In this document: piece after piece, positions 7,156-13,982 of the stretch | How the letters are laid out: each line of letters starts with the position of its first letter | Position numbering within the stretch: the stretch's first letter is position 1 | From: Bacteroidota bacterium | GTDB taxonomy: Bacteria > Bacteroidota > Bacteroidia > Bacteroidales > PUMT01 | Direction of reading: 5' to 3' | DNA: 13,982 bases | Assembly (NCBI GenBank): GCA_003567115.1 | Contig: PXAP01000094.1 | Coordinates: 1-13,982, forward strand | Position numbers and translations under genes: made by a program | The notes under the pieces: generated by a model | Seen by the model: only the letters and a program-made list of their open reading frames with translations | Database searches by the model: none | What the model was told of the DNA's origin: nothing

Positions 7156-7221
7156 TCATAAATATATAAACTCAATCCTTTCGGTATTGGCCTGATTGAA
7201 TATTATCATCAGTGACTTCAT
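7156..7221 (-). pseudogene. 5' remnant of a PII-like gene
   Basis: A 21-codon minus-strand frame starting at 7221 begins MKSLMIIFNQANTER and ends at a TGA (7156-7158). Its first 19 residues match the N-terminus of the intact PII-like protein at 13517-13810 with three or so conservative changes (A3S, V4L, V16I), and the DNA is nearly identical over about 50 bases. After residue 19 the similarity stops and the rest of the gene is missing. It lies downstream of an RND pump gene, the same relative position as the intact copy, and so looks like the decayed partner of this pump rather than a random fragment. Whether the short frame is translated is unknown. Confidence 0.75.
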
Positions 7222-7330
7222 TTGCAGGTATTTTCAGTTTAATTATCATATTTACTTTTAATTCCGGCCGGATTCCATAGTTGAGACTATACATTTTGTA
7301 AGTTTCGGCTGACAAGGGATCCCCATAATT

Positions 7331-7489
7331 GCAGTTTATCAGCATTCATCCAAAAATGTACGAGCCTTCCTGGCTTTTCCCGAGTTTATCAGCATTCATC
7401 CAAAAATGTACGAGCCTTCCTGGCTTTTCCCGAGTTTATCAGCATTCATCCAAAAATGTATAGGTCTTCCTGACTTTCTGCAGTTTATC
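7331..7489. repeat. 50-bp tandem repeat of the RND gene 3' end
   Basis: Copy 1 (7334-7383) and copy 2 (7384-7433) are identical 50-mers. Copy 3 (7434-7482, 49 bp) is the actual 3' coding end of the pump gene and differs by several substitutions and one indel. On the minus strand every copy ends in codons for RTFLDEC or YTFLDEC plus TGA, so the extra copies repeat the stop codon and the last codons outside the gene. The sequence GCAGTTTATC borders the array on both sides (7331-7340 and 7480-7489), as expected after slippage or unequal exchange. Confidence 0.9.
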
Positions 7490-10400
7490 CCTTTCACCCC
7501 TTCGGGCAAATATACCGTAAACAGCGGGAATGATAATCAGGGTTACCACCGTCGAGAAAAGGAGTCCACCGATAATGGTAATACCCATAGGACGCCATAT
7601 CTCTGCACCTTCTCCTGTGCTTAATGCAAGAGGCACCATTGCCAGGATAGTGGTCACTGCTGTCATCAGCACCGGTCTCAGCCGCCTTCTCCCTGATGTG
7701 GCAATGGCCTCATTCAGCCGTATACCCCTGTCCCGCATCAGATTTATATAATCCACCAGAACAATACCGTTTTTTACAACAATGCCTATCAGTAGCACAG
7801 CACCCAGTCCGGCAATAACACTCAAAGTGGTATTGGTAATTAAAAGCGCCAGAAAAACTCCGGTGAAGGAAAAAGGAACAGAGAACATTATAACAAAGGG
7901 CATCACAAATGATTCGAACTGAGAAGCCATAATAAGAAATACCAGGATAAAACTGACCACAAGCAACAGCCCCAGATCCCGGAATGCTTCAACCTGATCT
8001 TCATAGGCTCCTCCTATGCTTATACTAACACCATCAGGCACATCAATTTCTTCTGAGATACTGATCATTTCGTCGGCCAGTTCACCCTGGGATATTTCAG
8101 TGGGAACTGCCGACACCATGACCACCCTTTCTCTTCCCATCCTCTCTATACCGGGCGGACTCCAGTATTCGCTTACCTCTCCCACCTCATTCAGGCTGAC
8201 CCTTCCGTTCACTGGAGTAGATATGGTAATGGCCTCCAGATCGGAAACAGAGCTGCGGTGATACTCTCCCAACCTGACAACAATGTCGTATTCCTCTCCA
8301 GCTTCCCTGAAAAGCGAGGCTGTAATCCCATCAACCCGGTTACGGATGGCAGTGGCAACCATAACAGTATTAAGACCGTTCACTGCCAGCTTGCTTCTGT
8401 CAAGCACTATCTGCAACCCGGGCCTTTCATCCTTGCGGCTTATCTCTATCTCTTCGGCTCCGTCAACTTCTTCAAGCCGTGTGGCTATATCTTCCGCAAC
8501 CTGCCGGGTATCTTCGAAATCATAACCAAAGATTTCCAGGTCAACCGAAGGGTCACCCATCTGTGCACCCATGCCGGCTGCTGAAACAGAATATTCAACT
8601 ACTTCGGGTATCCTCTCTATTTGCCTCCGGAGATCTGCGGCAATTTCCCATACACTTCGCTCCCGCTGATCAACAGGTACGAGCCGCATGGTAATATCTA
8701 TCATATTGGGTTCGGTTTCTCCGAAAATCGCTGCCATTCCGGCTGCACCCGCAGCACCCGAGGAGACGGAAAGAATTTCCACTTCAGGATAACGCTCCGC
8801 AATGATCCCTTCCATCTGCCTTCCTACCTTTACGGTCTCCTCCACCCTCGTTCCGGTGGCAAGTTCAAGGGTTGCATCCAGCCGGCTTTCATCTGCTTCA
8901 GGAAGAAATTCAGTACCTATAAACCTGAGCAGCAAAAAGGAGCTTATAAAGATTGCCAGGCTGACAAATATAACCTTACGTTTATTTCCCAGAACCAGGT
9001 GAATGGTTTTTTCGTAAAACCTTTCCAGGCGGTTCAAAAGCGGGGCTGCTATTCTTTCATGGGAGAACCGCCGGGGTTCCCTCTCTTTTTTCTTCAGTTT
9101 GAGAAGCTGCGATGAAAGCATTGGAGTGAGAGATATCGCCGCCAGGGTGGACGTGACCACAGTAATGGAAACGATCCACCCGAGCTGTGTGAACAGCACA
9201 CCTGTCATTCCTCCAAGCAGGGTCAAGGGGAAGAATACGGCAACTATCACCATGGTGGTGACCAGAACGGCAAGCCATACCTCATTTGTTGCATAAATAG
9301 CTGCTTCTCTTGGCCCGGCCCCACGATCAATATACCTGGTGATATTCTCCAGCACAACGATGGCATCATCAACCACCATCCCGAGGGCTATGGAAAGCGA
9401 TGCCAGTGAAATGATATTTATTGATCCGTCAGTGGTGAAAAGGTAAATAAATGAAACAATAAGAGCAATGGGAATGGTAACCGCAACAATAAAAGTGGCC
9501 GTCAGCTTACCCACGAAAAAGAGTACCACCAGGACTACAAATAAAAGTGCCCAGAACAGCGTCCGGGTGAGATTGTTTACGGCATCGCTGATAAAAACCG
9601 AAGTGTCTATGATTTCCCGTATTTCTACGTCAGGAGGCAGATTCTCCTCCAGTTCTGTAATTGCCTCGCTTACTTCGCCGGCAATGCGGACAGTATTGGC
9701 TCCTGCCTGCCTCGTTATCATCATACGCACACCCTGTTCACCATCTATGCGTTCCTCCAGGGTAAGGTCCCTGAGCGTGTCCCTTATCCGGGCAACATCG
9801 CCAAGAAAGACCGTGCGACCTTCAAAATGCCCCAAAACCAGGTCCTTCAGCTCATAGCTTTCCCTGAATTCTCCTTCAATACGCAAGGGGTAGTCCATCA
9901 TGCCCATTTTAATGTTTCCCGAGGGCAGATTTATATTCTCGGCAGCTATCAGGTCACCTATCTGCTCGTTGGTTATATCATAAGCATCCATCTGAACAGG
10001 ATCGGTTTCCACATATATCCTCCGCTCAGGCTCTCCGAGCAGGTTAATCGATCCCACCCCGTCAATTCTGCTGAGGGGACTGATAAGCTCTTCATCGAGA
10101 ATCGGCCCCAGTCCCTGATAACTCTCATCAGCTGTTATGGCATAAATAACCACGGGCATCATGGCTATATCGAACTTGAAAATATTGGGCCGCTCCGCAG
10201 CTTCAGGCAATGCATCATAGGTGAAATCAATGGCATCCCTGACATCATTGGTTGCCTCATTAAGGTCGGCATCCCACTCAAACTCAAGGCTGATGACCGA
10301 GACGCCATCGCTTGATTCAGAAGATATCTCCACCAGGTTGTCGATAATGATAAATGCATCCTCCAGCGGTCTGGTGACATTAATCTCTATTTCGCCGGCA

Positions 10401-10564
10401 TCGGCTCCCGGATATGATGTAATAACAGATACAAACGGAGGATCGATTTCGGGGTAAAGGTCTATCGGTATATAAATAATGGAATATATCCCCATCACAA
10501 CAATACCTGTAAATATCATCAGCGTGGTGATGGGTTTATGAACGGCGTTTTTATAAATGCTCAT
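7439..10564 (-). CDS. RND efflux pump, HAE1-type inner-membrane subunit
   Basis: The 1041-residue protein has full RND length and architecture: a first membrane helix at about 12-34, a large periplasmic porter domain (35-330), six helices (about 335-550), a second periplasmic domain (551-850) and six further helices to residue 1025. The proton-relay residues are present: Asp399-Asp400 in TM4 (LGMVVDDAIVVLEN) and Lys931 in TM10 (GIVVKNGIVLVDYINL). The Asp-Asp pair points to the hydrophobe/amphiphile (HAE1) drug-type branch rather than heavy-metal pumps. It would work with the adaptor and TolC-like protein encoded just upstream on the same strand, exporting an unknown compound with proton antiport. 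A 160-base gap (10565-10724) separates it from the adaptor gene; nothing recognisable lies there, and cotranscription remains likely. The last 16 codons lie in a tandem repeat that continues past the stop. The C-terminus differs from the second pump at the right edge only beyond the shared RRGERDKLQK. Confidence 0.95.
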   Translation of the reverse strand: MSIYKNAVHKPITTLMIFTGIVVMGIYSIIYIPIDLYPEIDPPFVSVITSYPGADAGEIEINVTRPLEDAFIIIDNLVEISSESSDGVSVISLEFEWDADLNEATNDVRDAIDFTYDALPEAAERPNIFKFDIAMMPVVIYAITADESYQGLGPILDEELISPLSRIDGVGSINLLGEPERRIYVETDPVQMDAYDITNEQIGDLIAAENINLPSGNIKMGMMDYPLRIEGEFRESYELKDLVLGHFEGRTVFLGDVARIRDTLRDLTLEERIDGEQGVRMMITRQAGANTVRIAGEVSEAITELEENLPPDVEIREIIDTSVFISDAVNNLTRTLFWALLFVVLVVLFFVGKLTATFIVAVTIPIALIVSFIYLFTTDGSINIISLASLSIALGMVVDDAIVVLENITRYIDRGAGPREAAIYATNEVWLAVLVTTMVIVAVFFPLTLLGGMTGVLFTQLGWIVSITVVTSTLAAISLTPMLSSQLLKLKKKEREPRRFSHERIAAPLLNRLERFYEKTIHLVLGNKRKVIFVSLAIFISSFLLLRFIGTEFLPEADESRLDATLELATGTRVEETVKVGRQMEGIIAERYPEVEILSVSSGAAGAAGMAAIFGETEPNMIDITMRLVPVDQRERSVWEIAADLRRQIERIPEVVEYSVSAAGMGAQMGDPSVDLEIFGYDFEDTRQVAEDIATRLEEVDGAEEIEISRKDERPGLQIVLDRSKLAVNGLNTVMVATAIRNRVDGITASLFREAGEEYDIVVRLGEYHRSSVSDLEAITISTPVNGRVSLNEVGEVSEYWSPPGIERMGRERVVMVSAVPTEISQGELADEMISISEEIDVPDGVSISIGGAYEDQVEAFRDLGLLLVVSFILVFLIMASQFESFVMPFVIMFSVPFSFTGVFLALLITNTTLSVIAGLGAVLLIGIVVKNGIVLVDYINLMRDRGIRLNEAIATSGRRRLRPVLMTAVTTILAMVPLALSTGEGAEIWRPMGITIIGGLLFSTVVTLIIIPAVYGIFARRGERDKLQKVRKTYTFLDEC

Positions 10565-10724
10565 GGTAATAATTGATTTATCGGAAATTCTTTTCCTGTA
10601 TATACTGGCCTTTGGTTAAATATTCATGTTTGCCAACCCTGGTTTCCTGAAACTTGACTTTGATCCTGCCAATCTTATGTTCCTGTTTAAATGGCTTAAA
10701 CCACACCGGATTACTGCCACAGGA

Positions 10725-11876
10725 TCATTGTATTACATCAACCTCATCGCCGTCTGTCAGCCGGGCCTGACCGGCAATGATCAGATGGTCCCCCTCCTCA
10801 ATCTCTTCGGATATGATCTCGATCATATCGTCGTAACGTTCACCAGTTTCAACAACTACTCTCCGGGCTGAGCCTTCCTTTTCAATGAATATAAACCTTT
10901 CATTTGTCCCCTCCTGTCGGAGAACCGCTATAGGCGGAGCCACCAAAGCTTCCACCCTTTCATATTCAATTGTGCTTCGGGTAAGCATTCCGGGATACAA
11001 AATCCCTTTTGGATTGGGAATTTCCAGTTTGATGGTAAAGGACCGAAAGGCAGGATCAACAGAGGGATATATCTTCATTATCCGGGCAATAAATTCTTCC
11101 TGAGGATATACATCCGTGGTAACAGTCACCGGCATGCCGGTCCGGATATAGGGAAGGAACTGTTCCGAAACTCCCACCAGTGCTTCCAGCGGATCGGTCT
11201 GCAGTATTGAAAGTATGGCAGGCTGACCCTCCGGGGTCACGGGAGATGCAGCATACATCTCCCCTTCTTCAAAGTACCTGGCGGAAATTTTCCCGGCAAA
11301 GGGTGCCTGCAAACGGATATTATTTCTCAGATATTCAACATTTGAACGCATCACCTCATAGCTGGACCTCACCTGGTCGTACTGCTGCTGAGTTATGCTC
11401 TCCACTTTTCTGAGAGTATCCATTCTGTTGTATTCCTTTTCCAGGTTATCCAATTCTATCAGAGCCTGTTGCAGCTGTGTTTTATCCATTTCCACCAGCA
11501 ACTCTCCTTCGGCAACCTCATCTCCTGCCTCCACATATATCTTTTCAATGCGGTCAGGCGTGGCGGGAGAAAGATGCACTTCCGGATATGCCTGCAGATT
11601 TGCGGGATAGGTTATGCTTCTGCCAATCTCCCGGTATTCCAGTTCCATTATCTTAACTGCTTCGTTACCCTCACCGTTTTCAGGGCTGATATGGTCGTCA
11701 GCTGCCTCACCCGAAGGGGTACCGCAACCGACCAGTGCAGCAGCCGGTACCAGGATAGCCATTAAAGTGTCTGAAATAACATTAATCTTCATTTTATCTG
11801 TGATTTTCAATTTATTTATCGTTGATTTACCATTTTTCAATCGGGAAATAATTAACCTCTTCATATTCCGGGTCAC
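10725..11876 (-). CDS. RND membrane-fusion protein (HlyD/AcrA-type adaptor lipoprotein)
   Basis: This is the periplasmic adaptor of the tripartite pump. The longest frame is 383 residues from 11876, but the start at 11792 (Met29) is better: it opens a lipoprotein signal peptide MKINVISDTLMAILVPAAAL with lipobox LVGC (Cys51 in long numbering), giving about 355 residues. The domain order is typical: beta-barrel start, first half of the lipoyl domain (PATPDRIEKIYVEAGDEVAEG, 104-124), a short alpha-hairpin (about 130-185), second lipoyl half (IRLQAPFAGKISARYFEEG, 187-205), beta-barrel (about 228-305) and membrane-proximal domain (about 306-383). The hairpin is short. The adaptor links the pump to the outer-membrane channel. 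The long frame begins 7 bases after the TolC-like stop; with the shorter start the gap is about 90 bases, still consistent with one operon. Confidence 0.92.
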   Translation of the reverse strand: MTRNMKRLIISRLKNGKSTINKLKITDKMKINVISDTLMAILVPAAALVGCGTPSGEAADDHISPENGEGNEAVKIMELEYREIGRSITYPANLQAYPEVHLSPATPDRIEKIYVEAGDEVAEGELLVEMDKTQLQQALIELDNLEKEYNRMDTLRKVESITQQQYDQVRSSYEVMRSNVEYLRNNIRLQAPFAGKISARYFEEGEMYAASPVTPEGQPAILSILQTDPLEALVGVSEQFLPYIRTGMPVTVTTDVYPQEEFIARIMKIYPSVDPAFRSFTIKLEIPNPKGILYPGMLTRSTIEYERVEALVAPPIAVLRQEGTNERFIFIEKEGSARRVVVETGERYDDMIEIISEEIEEGDHLIIAGQARLTDGDEVDVIQ

Positions 11877-11882
11877 CCGGCC

Positions 11883-13214
11883 TCATATATCATGCAGGAG
11901 CTTATCCAACTCAATATGTGCCTCAAGAAGATGCAATACCGATGAAATATAACTGTTCTCTGCCTCCAGGTAAGTATTGTGAGTCGTAGTAACGTTAATA
12001 CTGGAGGCCAGTCCCTGCTCATACCTGGTATAGGTATCCTCGTATACCCGTTTAGCTACACGCACATTGGCCTGATGGCTTTCGTACCTCCTGATTGCAT
12101 TTATAAGGTTAAATCTCAGCTGTCTTTCCTCAATCTTCAGCTGATCGGTAAGCAGTTTCTTTTCATTCTCCACCGACTTGAGGTTTACACGGGCCTGGCT
12201 CACCCTGGAACGCCTCTCCCCGCTGGAAAAAATCGGAATGCTGACATTAACGCCCAGCACATGGTTGGGGGTAATGTCAAACTCGGGTTTAATAAGCTTC
12301 TCGGTAAAAGTGTAAAAGCCTGTGGCAGAAGGAAGATAGGCGGCCCTTTCCATATCGACCTGCTTTTCGGCTATATTGGCCTGCAACTGCATCATCTGGT
12401 AATCGACATTATCTTCAAGCCTGAAAGGACTTATCAGGCTACCCTCAAAGTCGGCCATTTCAAGAATTTCCCCGAGGTTATCGGTCAGCTCAATCTCCCG
12501 GTCAACATCAACTCCCATCTGAATGCGCAGCATATTAACGGCCAGTTCCACCTGCCTTTCGGCATCGGCAAGGGCATCCTCGAGCATAAAGGCCTGGACC
12601 GATAACTGGTCGTAATCGAGTTCCTCGACTACACCAGCCTCCACCATAGCCCTTGTCTTTTCCAGGACCTCTTCCATATTTTTCAGATTTGAAGCTATTA
12701 TTTTTTTTGACTCCAGGGAAACCAGTACCAGATAGTACGCCTGAATTACCTGGGAGAGGACCTCTATTTCGGTTCTCTGATGGCTGGCTTCACTGACCTC
12801 CTGGTATAGCCTTGCCATCTGCACACCCACAAAATAGCTTCCGCTGAAAATCATTTGTCCGGCCGAAAGAACCAGATTACTGGTAGGGTCAAAAGTTATT
12901 TCCATCTCCTGGGGGCCCATGCCAATGGTAGCAGTAGATTCAAAGTAATATGAATAATCTGCTTCGGCACTTATCTGTGGAAGTCCGCCGGCAATTGTTT
13001 CCCTGAGGCTCAGGTCTGCCTCATCAATTGCCAGTCCGGCATTTATGAGGTTTATGTTATGTTCAAGAGCATAATCCCTGGCATTGTCAAGGCTGAGATG
13101 TAATGTATCCCGGCCGGGAGACTCAGGGCAATACAGCATAAATGCAATAGCTGCAAGAAAAGAATTAATAATTGAAGATTTCAGCATATCATTTGAATGA
13201 ATCTGTTTAAGCAA
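11883..13214 (-). CDS. TolC-family outer-membrane efflux protein
   Basis: The product (443 residues from 13214) is the outer-membrane channel of the RND system. A signal peptide is best read from Met10 (13187: MLKSSIINSFLAAIAFMLYC), giving 434 residues, the usual size for the family. The mature protein shows the two OEP repeats, each starting with a helical stretch: LSLDNARDYALEHNINLINA (about 40-60) with SLRETIAGGLPQISAEADYSY after it, and a second half around VDYQMMQLQANIAEKQVDMERAAYLPSATGFYTF, then SIPIFSSGERRSRVSQARVNL. Long heptad-rich coiled-coil segments (about 150-245 and 330-440) would form the periplasmic tunnel. It is the first gene of the operon with the adaptor and pump. The upstream start at 13214 lies only 2 bases from a perfect inverted repeat, which also argues for translation from 13187. 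Confidence 0.92.
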   Translation of the reverse strand: MLKQIHSNDMLKSSIINSFLAAIAFMLYCPESPGRDTLHLSLDNARDYALEHNINLINAGLAIDEADLSLRETIAGGLPQISAEADYSYYFESTATIGMGPQEMEITFDPTSNLVLSAGQMIFSGSYFVGVQMARLYQEVSEASHQRTEIEVLSQVIQAYYLVLVSLESKKIIASNLKNMEEVLEKTRAMVEAGVVEELDYDQLSVQAFMLEDALADAERQVELAVNMLRIQMGVDVDREIELTDNLGEILEMADFEGSLISPFRLEDNVDYQMMQLQANIAEKQVDMERAAYLPSATGFYTFTEKLIKPEFDITPNHVLGVNVSIPIFSSGERRSRVSQARVNLKSVENEKKLLTDQLKIEERQLRFNLINAIRRYESHQANVRVAKRVYEDTYTRYEQGLASSINVTTTHNTYLEAENSYISSVLHLLEAHIELDKLLHDI

Positions 13215-13216
13215 TA

Positions 13217-13254
13217 GAATATGGTACTATATTTATCCGGAAAGTACCATATTC
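13217..13254. promoter_or_regulatory. perfect 12-bp inverted repeat, candidate operator of the efflux operon
   Basis: GAATATGGTACT (13217-13228) and AGTACCATATTC (13243-13254) are exact reverse complements with a 14-base spacer. A further half-like GGTAC follows on the minus strand (GTACC at 13255-13259). The site lies between a candidate promoter (13264-13294) and the TolC-like start, where a TetR- or MarR-type repressor would block transcription of a drug efflux operon. No such repressor gene is in the window. A leader-RNA hairpin is the alternative. Confidence 0.55.
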
Positions 13255-13263
13255 GTACCACAA

Positions 13264-13294
13264 CAAAAACATATTCATTTTCACATACGCCAAA
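13264..13294 (-). promoter_or_regulatory. candidate promoter of the efflux operon
   Basis: On the minus strand a TTTG (13294-13291) is followed after 17 bases by TATGTTTTTG (13273-13264), close to the Bacteroidota -33 TTTG / -7 TAnnTTTG pattern though with two extra T in the second box. Transcription would start around 13258, just at the 12-bp inverted repeat, and the leader to the preferred ATG at 13187 would be about 70 bases. Confidence 0.35.
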
Positions 13295-13301
13295 ATCAAC
13301 C

Positions 13302-13334
13302 AGATCTCCTATAAACGGAATGATAAGGAGATCT
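13302..13334. repeat. 9-bp inverted repeat upstream of the efflux promoter
   Basis: AGATCTCCT (13302-13310) and AGGAGATCT (13326-13334) are exact reverse complements with a 15-base loop. The repeat sits just upstream of the candidate efflux promoter and downstream of the PII-like gene. It could end the upstream transcript or bind a regulator; no T run follows on the minus strand, so termination there is uncertain. Confidence 0.4.
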
Positions 13335-13516
13335 TTGAAAAAAATAAAGAAAAGGGTACAGGAAGTAATAGTTGTTGATTAATTCAACAGTTGTGTAACA
13401 AATCCCTAAAACAGATATCATCTGTGTTGCATTATTTCAATAATAAGCGGGATATATCAATAAAATGAGAAAACAATGCAATATAAGTAAACGGATATAT
13501 AAAATTATGGTTCCGG

Positions 13517-13810
13517 TCAGTAACTTTTTTCAATATTCCAGACAAAGGCCCTAACCCCCACCTCTTTGTTTATCTCATCCAGTTTTTTTACACAGTCCAG
13601 AAGATCATCCACCTTATCATCTTCTATTACGGTCATTGCTGCAGAATTCATCTCCGGCCAGGTATGCGTGCCCATCCGGGGATCGCCTGTTTCCGATCCC
13701 CTGCCCCTGACCTCGCTCCACCAGGTATAACCGTTTATCTTTAAGCGGTCAAATATAAACTCAACCCTTTCGGTATTGGCCTGATTGAATATTATCATCA
13801 CTGCCTTCAT
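13517..13810 (-). CDS. PII-like small protein associated with RND pump
   Basis: The 97-residue product looks like a PII/CutA-type ferredoxin-like fold: strand 1 KAVMIIFNQ (2-10), helix 1 (12-25), strand 2 (28-35), a glycine-rich exposed loop GRGSETGDPRMGTHTWP (36-52) in the T-loop position, strand 3 AAMTVIED (57-64), helix 2 (66-81) and strand 4 GVRAFVWNIE (85-94). PII-superfamily proteins are trimeric sensors that often bind a membrane transporter through the T-loop; the small PII-like DUF3240 proteins are known beside metal RND pumps. The true GlnB uridylylation and ATP-site signatures are not seen, so it is not a classical nitrogen regulator. It starts 17 bases after the stop of the second RND pump and is surely cotranscribed with it; a decayed copy follows the other pump. 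A role in gating or sensing for the pump is inferred. The ligand is unknown. Confidence 0.75.
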   Translation of the reverse strand: MKAVMIIFNQANTERVEFIFDRLKINGYTWWSEVRGRGSETGDPRMGTHTWPEMNSAAMTVIEDDKVDDLLDCVKKLDEINKEVGVRAFVWNIEKSY

Positions 13811-13827
13811 AATATACTTCTTAATAA

Positions 13828-13982
13828 TTATTTACCATTCATGAATGTAAACTTATTCCTGATCTTCTGCAACTTATCTCTCTCTCCCCTACGGGAAAAT
13901 ATACCGTAAACAACGGGAACAAGAACAAGCGTAACCAAAGTCGAAAACAACAGTCCGCCGATAAGCGTTATCCCCATGGGAC
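13828..13982 (-). CDS. second RND efflux pump, C-terminal end only (runs off the window)
   Basis: The minus-strand frame ends with TAA at 13828-13830 and is open to the right edge, giving 50 residues from PMGITLIGGLLFSTLV to the C-terminus. It aligns without gaps to the last 50 residues of the complete pump at 7439-10564, with 35 identities by my count, including the last membrane helix, YGIF and RRGERDKLQK. It is therefore the end of a paralogous HAE1-type RND pump whose main part lies outside the window. The PII-like gene follows after 17 bases, indicating an operon. No tandem repeat is seen after this copy. Confidence 0.92.
   Translation of the reverse strand, partial: PMGITLIGGLLFSTLVTLVLVPVVYGIFSRRGERDKLQKIRNKFTFMNGK

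Larger units (their letters stand above)
7021..7438. other. convergent intergenic region with terminator, gene remnant and tandem repeats
   Basis: This 418-base region between the oxidoreductase stop and the RND pump stop contains no intact gene. From left to right it holds a strong hairpin (7082-7118), a short remnant of a PII-like gene on the minus strand (7156-7221), about 110 bases without recognisable features (7222-7333), and two extra tandem copies of the 3' end of the pump gene (7334-7433). Confidence 0.7.
13215..13516. other. regulatory intergenic region upstream of the efflux operon
   Basis: This 302-base AT-rich spacer lies between the PII-like gene and the TolC-like gene, both on the minus strand. 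No gene was found. It is dense in inverted repeats: 12-bp arms at 13217-13254, 9-bp arms at 13302-13334, TGTTGA/TCAACA at 13373-13389, and ACAGAT/ATCTGT at 13411-13425. It probably holds the end of the upstream transcript and the promoter and control sites of the efflux operon. Confidence 0.6.

Noticed and set aside
7331..7489. Possible CRISPR array (regular ~50-bp units)
   Set aside because: Units are contiguous with no variable spacers, and the third copy is the coding end of the RND gene; it is a tandem duplication.
8621..9115. Long plus-strand frame of 164 residues inside the RND gene
   Set aside because: It lies wholly opposite a strongly conserved pump coding sequence and has no recognisable protein features; it is an antisense shadow.
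10565..10724. Small gene in the 160-base gap between adaptor and pump genes
   Set aside because: The minus strand holds only very short frames after ATG codons and no conserved pattern was seen.
11979..12605. 208-residue plus-strand frame inside the TolC-like gene
   Set aside because: It is antisense to a clear TolC-family coding region and its translation shows no domain pattern.

Overview
The window reads as a chromosomal segment of a Bacteroidota bacterium, most likely a Bacteroidales/Marinilabiliales-type environmental lineage; the genus cannot be told. The reasons are: several genes start after A-rich leaders with no clear Shine-Dalgarno; two candidate promoters resemble the Bacteroidota TTTG / TAnnTTTG type; many exported proteins are lipoproteins; and the protein set (DUF1684 lipoprotein, hemerythrin protein beside a LuxR-type regulator, TIM-barrel hydrolase-like lipoprotein, RR-signal Gfo/Idh/MocA oxidoreductase, several RND pumps) is typical of that phylum.

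Left part (1-3450): a TPR lipoprotein on the plus strand converges with a three-gene minus-strand cluster. In transcription order the cluster is a DUF1684 lipoprotein, a di-iron hemerythrin-domain protein with a ScdA/RIC-like N-terminal module, and a LuxR/NarL-type regulator whose receiver domain has lost the phospho-accepting aspartate. The set looks like an iron/redox or nitrosative-stress module; that role is inferred.

Middle part (3451-7020): two plus-strand genes separated by long palindrome-rich spacers. One encodes a glycoside-hydrolase-like TIM-barrel lipoprotein with a C-terminal collagenase-type beta domain. The other encodes a secreted or Tat-targeted Gfo/Idh/MocA oxidoreductase with a four-cysteine insertion. 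Both probably act on carbohydrates outside the cytoplasm; substrates are unknown.

Right part (7021-13982, all minus strand): a complete tripartite RND efflux operon (TolC-like outer-membrane protein, lipoprotein membrane-fusion adaptor, HAE1-type pump), preceded by a small PII-like gene and the 3' end of a second RND pump. Over the visible 50 residues the two pumps are about 70% identical. The end of the complete pump gene is followed by two extra tandem copies of its last ~50 bp and then by a 21-codon remnant of the same PII-like gene. A pump-plus-PII-like cassette therefore seems to have been duplicated, with the PII-like partner decayed in the downstream copy. A perfect 12-bp inverted repeat between a candidate promoter and the start of the TolC-like gene is a good operator candidate. 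A strong hairpin at 7082-7118 separates the pump operon from the converging oxidoreductase gene.
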